NCBI RefSeq assembly: GCF_000213655.1
Contig: NC_015554.1
Location: 3,658,001-3,722,000 of the forward strand
Direction: 5' to 3'
DNA from: Alteromonas naphthalenivorans
GTDB taxonomy: Bacteria > Pseudomonadota > Gammaproteobacteria > Enterobacterales > Alteromonadaceae
Length of the DNA: 64,000 nucleotides
Shown: positions 49,144-57,399 of the stretch, piece by piece
How positions within the stretch are numbered: the stretch's first letter is position 1
Layout of the letters: the number at the start of each line of letters is the position of its first letter
The notes under the pieces: generated by a model
The model's input: only the letters and a program-made list of their open reading frames with translations
Database searches by the model: none
Told to the model about the DNA's origin: nothing
Program-made: the position numbers and the translations under genes

Positions 49144-51040
49144 TAGCGATCACCCCCATTCGTTCATACTGGTCTAATCTTCGCTCCCAAAAAGGGGTTA
49201 ATATTCCGGTAACCATCACTTTTTTCTCCACCCACTCTATCATGGCTTGATGGTCAGCAGATTTTTCGCCCACGGATTTTAATATCTCATTGATGCGGAT
49301 TGAGAGGGTCTGGAACTTTTCTTCGGCATGGTTAAAATCCGGTGATTCATTTCTAACTATGTCTATAACTCGAAGTACACTGTAGAGCTTATGTACATCT
49401 TCTTCGTCAGCGTGACAACTGTATTTGGCGCAGAATAAGCAGCCATACTGGGTTTTGCAGTCTGGTTCGATTGGAGGGTTATCTATCTCTGACTCAGGCA
49501 CACCTTCTTCAACACAGTGGCCCGTTGTAATTTTTTTACTGTGCTTGCCTGTTAAATCTACATGCTTTCTTGCTTTTTTAACTGCTTCCCAATGAGCTTG
49601 AAACTCCTTTGCCTGTCTTTCTGGCGTGGTTTCAGTGTAATCCGACGTGTTTGTTTCTTCAGTGTGATTTAATAAAGAAGCCCTTGTTTTCAAGTTTACT
49701 TCTAACTGGTTGAGTATTAAGTTTTTATACTTTCTTGCAGGGCAAGAAGTTATATCCTTCAAATCATTAGACAAGTAGATACCTCGAACCCTATCAAAAT
49801 ATCTATTGAAGCCTCGCCCACTTCTGAGCTGCCTTGGCTCTATCGTGTTGCCAGACCCGGTAGTAAAAAACAAGTACTTACACTCTGTTCCGTTTAAGAT
49901 CCATTTTCTGACTTCAAGATACTCTTTAAATAATTTGTATCCATAGATATTACCCAAGTTATATGAAACCTCTCTGCCTTTAGCCCGAAGTTTAATCGCC
50001 CTGAAATCATTGCTGAACTTGTCTTTTTCATACTCAAAATTTTCTGAATATTCTAGTTGCTTTACTTCGGATGGTTGAGCACCTGTTAGTAAGATAAAAA
50101 TTTTCATATAGGCTTGCATGCTCAAGGTTGCAAAATCTATACGCCTTTCATGCCGTTTGTCTTTGTTTACTTCTTCGAAGTTAGATACCCTGTCGCTGTA
50201 ATCCGATTTCAAACCATGATTTACAGTATCTTTCCACTCGTCGAACGTGGCCAGCCTCCCTTGTTCAAAGTTGTAAATGCCACGATGGAATGTCGTGAAA
50301 GGTGTTTTGACGTTACCTCCTTGAGACTGAAATACAAACGCTTCATAATCAGGCATTTTCAGCTTTATCGGGAAGTCTTTCTCTTCAATAACAAATGATT
50401 TTAGCTGTCTTGCCAAAGCTATTGCTGTTTGTATGAAGGTCATGAAATGCTGCTCTTTAGGCGGCTTTGTGCGATTGCGCTGACGTGGTATCGGATTGAT
50501 ACGTTCAACTATGAAAGCTGCTTCATCTTTTCCGAAACAGAGCCTAATGAGTGTTCTAAAAGTACCTTGCCAAAGAGATGCTTGGCCATTTGACATATCT
50601 TCCATTTTAAGTTGATGCCTCCACTCATTACTTAAATTTTTATAGGCATGGCGGCATTTCTGAGGACTTTCCATAAAATCAGCAAAGCCAAGCTGGTCAC
50701 AGGCATCAATAACACTTTTGAAGTTGTCAAAATAAGTCTCTCTAGTGGTATCTTGATATTTTGTACTTGAAAGGTAATCAAAAAGAGCTTCTAGCATATC
50801 GAGTCTCTCTCTTCTAAAAGAACTAAGAACAACAGGAGTAGGATCTGCTGCCTCCTTCCACATATTGTAAGTAAATCTTCTTTTCGAAAAAGCTAGACTT
50901 CCGATATCAATTGGAGATGCGCGAACAGCTTCATCCAGTTTCAGCCTGACGTTCTCAGGATGATCAATATCTCCTCTTAGCTGAGCAGGAGTTAATACAA
51001 CGGTCTCTCTTATGACCATATTTGCTTCATTTAACGACAC
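49136..51040 (-). CDS. Tyrosine-recombinase-like protein without catalytic residues (CoreA-like)
   Basis: 634 residues. It has the fold-level pattern of the flanking recombinases, but the catalytic Arg is Gln322 (LLTGAQPSEVKQLEY, against TGMRNQEV in the next gene) and no HxxR box or tyrosine motif could be found. A C-terminal Cys/His cluster (~540-560: DCKTQYGCLFCAKYSCHAD) probably binds zinc. The ATG is 2 bases after the 508-aa gene and the 3' end overlaps the 695-aa gene by 8 bases. A structural or DNA-bridging role beside two active recombinases is inferred, as for the non-catalytic core member of SEs. Confidence 0.8.
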   Translation of the reverse strand: MSLNEANMVIRETVVLTPAQLRGDIDHPENVRLKLDEAVRASPIDIGSLAFSKRRFTYNMWKEAADPTPVVLSSFRRERLDMLEALFDYLSSTKYQDTTRETYFDNFKSVIDACDQLGFADFMESPQKCRHAYKNLSNEWRHQLKMEDMSNGQASLWQGTFRTLIRLCFGKDEAAFIVERINPIPRQRNRTKPPKEQHFMTFIQTAIALARQLKSFVIEEKDFPIKLKMPDYEAFVFQSQGGNVKTPFTTFHRGIYNFEQGRLATFDEWKDTVNHGLKSDYSDRVSNFEEVNKDKRHERRIDFATLSMQAYMKIFILLTGAQPSEVKQLEYSENFEYEKDKFSNDFRAIKLRAKGREVSYNLGNIYGYKLFKEYLEVRKWILNGTECKYLFFTTGSGNTIEPRQLRSGRGFNRYFDRVRGIYLSNDLKDITSCPARKYKNLILNQLEVNLKTRASLLNHTEETNTSDYTETTPERQAKEFQAHWEAVKKARKHVDLTGKHSKKITTGHCVEEGVPESEIDNPPIEPDCKTQYGCLFCAKYSCHADEEDVHKLYSVLRVIDIVRNESPDFNHAEEKFQTLSIRINEILKSVGEKSADHQAMIEWVEKKVMVTGILTPFWERRLDQYERMGVIASA

Positions 51041-51042
51041 TG

Positions 51043-52569
51043 TTACTTCTCCTCTCCAGTGCTATTGAACTCTTCATCAAAGTCCCTAAAAACAAAGTCT
51101 TCAAAGGCATTTTGAGCTTCCTGACGCTCGTCAAAGTTCTCGAACAAATTAAGGTATGACTGTGTGACTTTAATATCTCTGTGACAGAGCCTAACCATCA
51201 CATCTCGCAGTATCATGTCAAAACGTCTGGGACGCTCTTGAATCCCTTTTTCAACCTTGTATTCCTCAATCTTTATTAACGTCTCGTAATAGCGCAGTGC
51301 ATAGGTTGCTCTTAACCAGTGGAATACAAAGTCTTTCGGGAAGTCCTCTGAAGCAAAACGCTCAATCTTCTTGCATAGCACATCTGTGCGTTTACCCTTG
51401 GGACGTGAGTCCTTTCGCATTACTTTGTAACGTGGGTCATTCTTTGCCATGTAGTGGCAATTACCCTGTTCAGAAATGAAGATATACATATCTTCGTCAG
51501 CAATAGGCTCTAAATCAGGATGTTCTTCCGCATAATTTTCCTGAAATTTTGCTCTGCGCTTTTTAGCAACACTGCTATTTGCATATACCTCTAGCTCTTC
51601 CGCCAGACCTTTTGGTATGTAGAACGTATATTTCCTATCGAATTTTGTATCTATTCCTGTGCCGGGGCCTGCGGTAATACGATATGTTCTATCTTTCTCA
51701 ATCAGCGCCTCTGTTTTAAATAGCTCAAGATGCTTCATTCGTAGTGTTAGGACTGTTTGTTTTCTGACACCTGTATATAATGCTAGCTGGGCTATTAAAC
51801 GCTCCTCTACGCTGAATTCATCTCGTTTTAATATGCCAACGATTTCTTCACGCTCACCTTTTGCTAACGGCCTTAGATCTTCACCCTCGTCTCGTACTTT
51901 GCCAGAAGAGACAGGCGCTGATTCTTTAGATACAGAGACAGTTTGATTTCGCTTCTTTCTCTCAACTGAAGCTGAGCCAGTTGCGGTGTCAAAGAAATGA
52001 GTGTAATCCTGAGCCATATCAACTCTATCAATATCATTTTCATAACCCGGCTGTTTGAATAGCCAATCGAAAAAGTAATAGACTTTGCCCGTTCTCAAAT
52101 TGATTGAGCCAGCAGCTACACGGCCACTGTCAACCATGTTATTAAAATATCTATAAGATGGTCTGTTTTTAGCTCTACGCTGTGAGAAGTCTAAATAGTC
52201 GATACCTTGATTTTCACAGAAAATAAGATAATCAAGCAGGTAAGTAGCAGTAGATTGAATTGCGTCGGTTTCTGAGCCGAGCTTTTTAAAATCAGATGCT
52301 AGATGCCAAAGGTACATATTGGCTTCTTTCCAAGGCCGCCCATCTTTATGCAGCAAAAATGGAAAGTTATAAACGGAATCGTCTGGAGCAATCCTTGAAT
52401 CCATCGGCGTGTAAAAATAGGAGTATTCTTTTTCTACACCCCCCTCTTCAGCGGCATGCTTAACAACTTGCGGCAATGCATGCGAGGGCACTCTATCAAA
52501 ATAGATATCAGCACTTACATCCTTGGTTCTTCGGATAAAGGTGATTCTCTGCGCTTTGGATAACTCCAT
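51043..52569 (-). CDS. Tyrosine recombinase, catalytic (IntA-like)
   Basis: A 508-residue recombinase. An N-terminal SAM-like DNA-binding part (~85-185) precedes the catalytic domain with Arg269 (LYTGVRKQTVLTL), His417-x-x-Arg420 (FHWLRATYALRYY), His463 (LCHRDIKVTQSYLN) and the nucleophile Tyr472. The ATG is preceded by CAGGAGCAG. It is the first gene of the right-end operon and reads inward from the element's right terminus. A perfect TATAAT (52611-52616, minus strand) lies upstream, with a GTTGACA at the expected start of transcription. Confidence 0.9.
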   Translation of the reverse strand: MELSKAQRITFIRRTKDVSADIYFDRVPSHALPQVVKHAAEEGGVEKEYSYFYTPMDSRIAPDDSVYNFPFLLHKDGRPWKEANMYLWHLASDFKKLGSETDAIQSTATYLLDYLIFCENQGIDYLDFSQRRAKNRPSYRYFNNMVDSGRVAAGSINLRTGKVYYFFDWLFKQPGYENDIDRVDMAQDYTHFFDTATGSASVERKKRNQTVSVSKESAPVSSGKVRDEGEDLRPLAKGEREEIVGILKRDEFSVEERLIAQLALYTGVRKQTVLTLRMKHLELFKTEALIEKDRTYRITAGPGTGIDTKFDRKYTFYIPKGLAEELEVYANSSVAKKRRAKFQENYAEEHPDLEPIADEDMYIFISEQGNCHYMAKNDPRYKVMRKDSRPKGKRTDVLCKKIERFASEDFPKDFVFHWLRATYALRYYETLIKIEEYKVEKGIQERPRRFDMILRDVMVRLCHRDIKVTQSYLNLFENFDERQEAQNAFEDFVFRDFDEEFNSTGEEK

Positions 52570-52599
52570 TATTTACTGCTCCTGACAAATGTGAAGTAC

Positions 52600-52740
52600 T
52601 GTCAACGAGCATTATAGTTCCTTTTCTTCGGTCAACAAATATTTTGTTCACCTTCTTTTATCAACTTTATTTTTACTTCCCCTTTTATTTTTTGACCTCT
52701 TTGTGTCAACAACTTTCTCACTTCCCTTTACCTTGTCAAC
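52600..52740 (-). repeat. Right-end array of GTTGACA repeats
   Basis: On the minus strand, exact GTTGACA at 52600-52606, 52704-52710 and 52734-52740, with one-mismatch copies GTTGACC (52630-52636) and GTTGATA (52659-52665). Spacing is near 30 bases or a multiple of 15. The orientation mirrors the left array, so both point into the element. The array overlaps the recombinase promoter region and is also translated as VDK/VDT in the altered hrpB tail. Confidence 0.8.
52611..52616 (-). promoter_or_regulatory. -10 box of the recombinase operon (putative)
   Basis: Perfect TATAAT on the minus strand, 42 bases upstream of the first recombinase ATG. A weak -35 (TTTGTT) lies 17 bases upstream. The GTTGACA copy at 52600-52606 would cover the transcription start, which suggests autoregulation by whichever element protein binds the repeat. 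Confidence 0.45.
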
Positions 52741-55344
52741 TTCCATTCTTCGCATAAGCTTGGGGTAGCGTCCTTTCATTTCTTTTTGAATCGCTAAATA
52801 ACTGCCTGTCCAGAACCCCGCTAAATCTTTAGTGGTTTGAAGTGGTCGTCCTGCTGGCGACAATAGCTCATAAACAATATTGGTTCTGCCACCCGCCACC
52901 GTCAGTGGGGCAGTTTGGCTGTACATCTCTTGCATTCTAACCGCTAACACCACATCACCGTTATCGCGATACTCAAGTGCAGCATCACGCCCTGTGGGTA
53001 TCGGTAAATGAGTTGGTAATAGTGAAGCAAGGGCGTCTTGCTGCGGCCAACTAAGTGCATTATTTAGCGTATTTTTCCATGGCAACTTTTGTAGTTTCGC
53101 CAAAGACTCACATCGACTTAAAGGCTCAATTAATGCCTCTTTTGCATTGTACATTAATGCCGGCAAAGACTGAGGCCACGGGTCTGGTTTATCGAACGCC
53201 TGCGGCTGAGGTAAATTCAACGATGCGGCAAGTTTAAGTCTGTTCCACCATTGCCAATCACCTTCCGTTAGTGGCCACTCACTTACTGGAATGTTCTCTA
53301 AATATTCAAACCATGCATAAGCAGTCTGTTTTTTCCAAAAGCGATTATCTTGTTGTTTCTCTTGCCCTGATACGGGCTCACTGGCTAAGTCGATGGCATG
53401 AAAACCGGCAATCACCCGTGCTTCCATAGCCTTTTTTGCCACGTTGTAACGTACTTGCTTTTTGCTAGTAAACTCATTTGGGAACACGGCACGAAGCAGG
53501 GCTTCATTAATTGGCTGGACTAACCTGAACTTCACCGTATTTCCAGTTTGCTGACCATGTAAAACGGCCAACCACTGTTCAGGGGAATGCTGCTCTAATT
53601 CGCCCCCCTTGCCACTGGCGAGCTTATATCCACTTTGCTGAGGCTTTCCTTGCATATTTCCTTGCGTGGCCCCTTGCCCTTTCTGATTTCCATTTGCCTT
53701 TCCGTTGGCCTTATCAGATGCTTGCCCCCGATAAAACGCCACCCGCTGAGGAAAGGCAATAGCAATACAAAGCGCCAATGCTTCTTCGTCTATGCCGTTA
53801 ATGTCCAAATCGTTCGCCGTAAGACCAACATATTTTGCATATTTAGATGCTTGCTGATGAAGCTGTTTGCGCGTTTGCCCATCAAGGTTCAACAGCGCAT
53901 CAATAACATAAATTTGTGTAAACTGTCCGCCTAAGTTTTCGGCCAATGCCACCACAAAAGGCGCAGCACATTTAAGTTTCCTTTGCATTGCAGGCTCTAC
54001 CCCTTCAACACCTTGCTCGCAGCGTATTAATAAATTCGCCAAATTTGGATGGCAGGGTATGTCGGACAGTTTACGCCCATAAGGGGTTATTATTTGGTTG
54101 TCATCAAGTTCTTTTAGGGCATCAATGGCGGTTAAGTTATTACCAGCCACCTTCAGCTGTGCATTAGTTGGCTGGGTTAACATCGCCAACGATGAGGGCG
54201 TAGCGCCCCATTGCAAGGCATCGAGCAATAAGGACGACACATCTTCTCGCAATACTTGCGGGGCATTATGCTGCGCCATACGCTCAAAACTACTTTGGCT
54301 GCATAACCGGTAGCAATCGCCCGCGCTAACCCGTCCCGCTCGCCCAGCCCGTTGAATAGCCGATGCGCGGGATATACGCTGTTGCATTAACTGGGTAAAA
54401 CCACTGGAAGGGTTATATTGCGCTTGATTCTCCCACATACTGTCTACCACCACCTTAACCCCTTCAATGGTTAAGCTGGTTTCGGCAATATTGGTGGCGA
54501 GAATAATTTTACGTCGCCCTTGTGGATCAGGGTTGATAGCGGCTTGTTGGGCTTCTTTGCTCATCGCCCCAAAAAGTGTGTGCAATGCCACATCATATTT
54601 ATCTTCCAGCGTAGAAAGTCGTTGTGCCACCCCTCGAATGGCTCCGCTTCCTGGCAAGAAGACCAGTACATCACCTTGGTGTTGAGAAAATGCTCGGGTA
54701 GTCATTTCTGCGGTGGCGCTAACCACCTCATGGGCGAGCACATCTTTGCTGTAATGCATAGTAACGGGGAAAGTTCGCCCTTTTGCATCGAGGTTAATGG
54801 CAGGCACAGCCCCGTGATTATCCATTAATGCAGTAAGCGGCTCTACATCAAGGGTGGCCGACATAACGACTAGGCGGAGATCTTCTCGCAAGCCAGCTTG
54901 TACGTCGAGGGCTAGCGCTAAACCGAAGTCGCTATGAATGCTGCGCTCATGAAATTCATCAAATATAATGGCCGATACCCCAGCAAGTTCAGGGTCAGAC
55001 TGAATCATTCTGGCGAGTATACCTTCGGTAATGAGTTCAAGACGGGTGTTCTTTCCTACCTTACTTTCACCTTTAATACGGTAACCTACTGTGTCGCCCA
55101 CTTTTTCATTAAGTATGCCTGCCAGATAATTCGCCAAATTCCGTACGACTACGCGGCGAGGCTGCATCAACAACACTTTACCCTGTGGTATCGCGCTTAA
55201 TAGAGAAAGTGGTAGCACCGTAGACTTACCTGCACCCGGCGGTGCACCTATGATAAGGTTGTTTTCGCTAATCGCCTTGTTAACCGGTTCAATAAGCTGG
55301 GCTGCGGGTAAATGTAATAACAGCTGTAACATAAAGGTTTGCAA
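52648..55344 (-). CDS. hrpB: ATP-dependent helicase HrpB, C-terminus replaced by mobile-element sequence
   Basis: DEAH/DExH-box helicase of 898 residues: Walker A GAPPGAGKST (33-42), DEFH box (129-132), VVMSAT motif III, the helicase C domain with QRAGRAGRVSAG, and HA2/HrpB_C regions. A low-complexity Lys/Gly/Asn/Gln insert occurs at ~545-580. Residues 1-862 end at RYPK; the last 36 residues (LMRRMEVDKVKGSEKVVDTK and the basic remainder) are encoded by the mobile element, with the GTTGACA repeats read as VDK/VDT. The native 21 residues with the conserved WPDEP motif are stranded at 40225. The protein is probably still made; effect on function unknown. Confidence 0.93.
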   Translation of the reverse strand: MQTFMLQLLLHLPAAQLIEPVNKAISENNLIIGAPPGAGKSTVLPLSLLSAIPQGKVLLMQPRRVVVRNLANYLAGILNEKVGDTVGYRIKGESKVGKNTRLELITEGILARMIQSDPELAGVSAIIFDEFHERSIHSDFGLALALDVQAGLREDLRLVVMSATLDVEPLTALMDNHGAVPAINLDAKGRTFPVTMHYSKDVLAHEVVSATAEMTTRAFSQHQGDVLVFLPGSGAIRGVAQRLSTLEDKYDVALHTLFGAMSKEAQQAAINPDPQGRRKIILATNIAETSLTIEGVKVVVDSMWENQAQYNPSSGFTQLMQQRISRASAIQRAGRAGRVSAGDCYRLCSQSSFERMAQHNAPQVLREDVSSLLLDALQWGATPSSLAMLTQPTNAQLKVAGNNLTAIDALKELDDNQIITPYGRKLSDIPCHPNLANLLIRCEQGVEGVEPAMQRKLKCAAPFVVALAENLGGQFTQIYVIDALLNLDGQTRKQLHQQASKYAKYVGLTANDLDINGIDEEALALCIAIAFPQRVAFYRGQASDKANGKANGNQKGQGATQGNMQGKPQQSGYKLASGKGGELEQHSPEQWLAVLHGQQTGNTVKFRLVQPINEALLRAVFPNEFTSKKQVRYNVAKKAMEARVIAGFHAIDLASEPVSGQEKQQDNRFWKKQTAYAWFEYLENIPVSEWPLTEGDWQWWNRLKLAASLNLPQPQAFDKPDPWPQSLPALMYNAKEALIEPLSRCESLAKLQKLPWKNTLNNALSWPQQDALASLLPTHLPIPTGRDAALEYRDNGDVVLAVRMQEMYSQTAPLTVAGGRTNIVYELLSPAGRPLQTTKDLAGFWTGSYLAIQKEMKGRYPKLMRRMEVDKVKGSEKVVDTKRSKNKRGSKNKVDKRR
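52741..52757 (-). repeat. Right terminal inverted repeat of the element
   Basis: Minus-strand TTATGCGAAGAATGGAA, next to the 6-bp direct repeat. It is the partner of 40296-40312, and GTTGACA follows at once on the inside (52734-52740). Confidence 0.75.
52758..52763. repeat. 6-bp direct repeat at the right element junction
   Basis: GCTTGG, matching 40290-40295. It lies within the hrpB codons for P-K. Confidence 0.85.
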
Positions 55345-55493
55345 TACCTAGATAAACTTCTCACACTATTGTACTTGAATTTACCTGTAGCAGAAGTTTT
55401 GCATTACGTTAAAACAAGCACGGCTAGACTAAGCACAGCTAAATAGAGACACCTGACGATATGTCCATTTGGGTTTAAACAATTTTTCTATTA

Positions 55494-55511
55494 ACTAGGG
55501 CGTGTTGACTT
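55494..55511 (+). repeat. Shared 18-mer upstream of thpR
   Basis: ACTAGGGCGTGTTGACTT. It matches 58175-58192 (ACTAGGGCGGGTTGACCT) at 16 of 18 positions and lies 26 bases before the thpR start, the other being 46 bases before the oligopeptidase start. It may be a common promoter-proximal motif or the remnant of a small repeat or IS terminus. Confidence 0.5.
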
Positions 55512-55537
55512 CATTACACGTAGATAGAGGAGTGGGT

Positions 55538-56221
55538 ATGCGTTGTTTCATTGGTTTAGATTTACATTCAACAGAAAAATTAGCCCTTGATAGTTGGCGG
55601 CAACAAGCCCTCCCAGAGGTGACAGCCCGCAACATGTTCAACCTTTCTGAGGGCCGAGCCCACAATGAAGGTAGAGGGAACGAAGGCAGGCGGGGCAAGG
55701 GTAAAGAGAGCAAAGGTAAAAGACGTGACTCAGGCGCATCCCAACCTTATGCGGTTAACGCAGCCAATTACCATATGACCTTAAGTTTTCTCGGCCACAT
55801 TACTCACCGACAGCATGAGGCGTTAGTCGCCGAACTAGATACGCTAATACATGCACCATTTTCACTAACCTTAGACACTACTGGTATTTGGAACGGCCCT
55901 AAGATTCTCTTTGCCGCACCACAATCACCGCCAGCAGAGCTCATGGCCTTAGCAAAATCTACCCGCAAGGCCGCCAGAGCAGCAGCTATAGAGGTTGATG
56001 GTAAAGGGTTTTCGCCCCATGTTACCGTTATTCGAAAAGCCACGGCGGCGCTTCCTGTGCCTTTGTATACACCTCATGTAGAGATGCATGCCTCGGCGTT
56101 CCACCTTTTTGAATCTGTCTCTACACCGCAAGGGGTTACATACCCCGTTAGGCAAAGTTGGAATTTAAAGCACAATATGTCAGTGCGTGAGAAGCTACGC
56201 CGAGGAATTAATGATGAGTAG
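55538..56221 (+). CDS. thpR: RNA 2',3'-cyclic phosphodiesterase (2H family)
   Basis: Hydrolyses 2',3'-cyclic phosphates on RNA ends (2'-5' RNA ligase-like fold). It has 227 residues from the ATG at 55538, behind AGAGGAG; the frame extends 12 codons upstream. The two HxT motifs are HMTLSFLG and HVTVIRKA. An unusual Gly/Arg/Lys/Glu-rich insertion (~40-65, HNEGRGNEGRRGKGKESKGK) separates the first strand from the first HxT motif, so the protein is longer than typical (~180). It is divergent from hrpB. Confidence 0.9.
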   Translation: MRCFIGLDLHSTEKLALDSWRQQALPEVTARNMFNLSEGRAHNEGRGNEGRRGKGKESKGKRRDSGASQPYAVNAANYHMTLSFLGHITHRQHEALVAELDTLIHAPFSLTLDTTGIWNGPKILFAAPQSPPAELMALAKSTRKAARAAAIEVDGKGFSPHVTVIRKATAALPVPLYTPHVEMHASAFHLFESVSTPQGVTYPVRQSWNLKHNMSVREKLRRGINDE

Positions 56222-56360
56222 TTGGTTAACGATCATTCATCGGGTGATATTATTTATAGCAAAATAGCCTATTTCAGTTAGGCTTTTTAAGCCCAAAAAC
56301 CTTTACATCACTGGCGTAGCTGGGTAAAAAGGGGGTCTTATTTAGTGAGACCTCAATTCC

Positions 56361-57215
56361 ATGCAACAAACGTTTCGATTAGTAATAGATTGCCCTGACC
56401 AAATTGGCTTAGTTGCCAGTGTTTCTCAGTTTTTAGCTAGCCATGGTGCCACCATCGTTGAAGCTAACCATCACACCGATTTACAAACCGGTAGATTCTT
56501 TATGCGCCACGAAATTGGTGCCGATTCTATTGGGTTAGATTACGACAGCTTTTTAGCAGAATTTGCGCCTTTGGCGAACGAATTTCAAATGAATTGGAAA
56601 CTCTCTGATTCGAGTAAGAAGCAGCGCGTTGCCTTACTGGGTAGCGTGGAATCTCACTGTATGGTTGATTTACTGCATCGCTGGCACACCGGTGAGCTTG
56701 ATTGCGATATTCCGTGCATTATTGGCAACCATCCACAAATGAAGCAATTTGCCGATTGGTATAAAGTGCCGTTTCATTGGGTAGACTTTAAAGCGTTGGG
56801 CAAAGAAGCGGCTTTTGCGCAAATCTCAACCTTATTGGAAGAGTATAAAATTGACCTAACAGTGCTTGCCCGCTTCATGCAGATTTTGCCAGATACGCTA
56901 TGCCAACAACTTCAAGGTAAAGCAATTAACATTCACCATAGTTTCTTACCGAGCTTTGCAGGGGCTAAACCCTACCAACAAGCTTACGATCGCGGTGTTA
57001 AGTTAATTGGGGCAACCTGCCATTACGTCACCAAAGACCTAGACGAAGGCCCTATTATTGAGCAAAGCGTTAAGCGTATTAGCCACAGTGATAGCGCGGT
57101 TGATATGGTGAGAAAAGGGAAGGACTGTGAAGTAACCGCCCTTGCCCATGGCGTGCGTTATCATTTGGAAGACCGCGTGATTATTCATCGCAATAAAACC
57201 GTGGTATTTGCATAA
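56361..57215 (+). CDS. purU: Formyltetrahydrofolate deformylase
   Basis: Hydrolyses 10-formyl-THF to formate and THF, balancing one-carbon pools and supplying formate to PurT. It has 284 residues: N-terminal ACT regulatory domain (~6-80, DCPDQIGLVASVSQFLASHG) and formyltransferase catalytic domain (~88-284) with the N-H-D triad in IIGNHP, IHHSFLPSF and DLDEGPI. Length is normal. It is monocistronic, with a strong terminator at 57246. Confidence 0.96.
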   Translation: MQQTFRLVIDCPDQIGLVASVSQFLASHGATIVEANHHTDLQTGRFFMRHEIGADSIGLDYDSFLAEFAPLANEFQMNWKLSDSSKKQRVALLGSVESHCMVDLLHRWHTGELDCDIPCIIGNHPQMKQFADWYKVPFHWVDFKALGKEAAFAQISTLLEEYKIDLTVLARFMQILPDTLCQQLQGKAINIHHSFLPSFAGAKPYQQAYDRGVKLIGATCHYVTKDLDEGPIIEQSVKRISHSDSAVDMVRKGKDCEVTALAHGVRYHLEDRVIIHRNKTVVFA

Positions 57216-57245
57216 GACACTGTTTTATAAATTCCGCAGCAAGAT

Positions 57246-57282
57246 AAAAAAGCCAGACGAGAGTGACTCGTCTGGCTTTTTT
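57246..57282 (+). terminator. Rho-independent terminator after purU
   Basis: 11-bp perfect stem AGCCAGACGAG/CTCGTCTGGCT with a 5-base loop and a run of six T; the A run on the left makes it potentially bidirectional. Confidence 0.92.
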
Positions 57283-57399
57283 GATTCTGACAAGCATGAA
57301 CACGTTTACTTTATGACACTGTAACCTACGTACAGGGCTCAATTTCAGCCTTTCGCGCTCACCCTCTTTTGTAGCCTAAATTTGCCCGCTTATCTGGCT

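Larger units (their letters stand above)
40296..52757. mobile_element. SE-like (strand-biased circularizing integrative element) tyrosine-recombinase element in hrpB
   Basis: A 12,462-bp insertion bounded by the 6-bp repeat GCTTGG, which splits hrpB. The ends are imperfect inverted repeats (listed separately), with inward-pointing GTTGACA arrays inside each. The right end carries a minus-strand operon of three tyrosine-recombinase-like genes (508, 634, 695 aa) and a 145-aa coiled-coil gene; the first and third retain R-H-R-Y, the second does not. This four-gene set with two catalytic members is what defines SEs (SE-6945, SE-6283/Tn6283 of Vibrio). Left-side cargo is three membrane-associated unknowns and a decayed IS21-type copy. 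Assignment to the SE family is from architecture, not from a database match. Confidence 0.88.

Noticed and set aside
47056..52569. RIT (recombinase-in-trio) or Tn554-type element
   Set aside because: Three recombinases in a row fit at first sight, but the middle one has lost its catalytic residues and a small fourth gene is present with 6-bp repeats, which fits SE-type elements better. It remains the main alternative.
40296..52757. Tn7-like transposon, suggested by repeated ~22-bp-phased sites at both ends
   Set aside because: No TnsA/B/C or DDE transposase except the decayed IS21 copy; flanking repeat is 6 bp not 5, target is hrpB, and the end operon encodes tyrosine recombinases.
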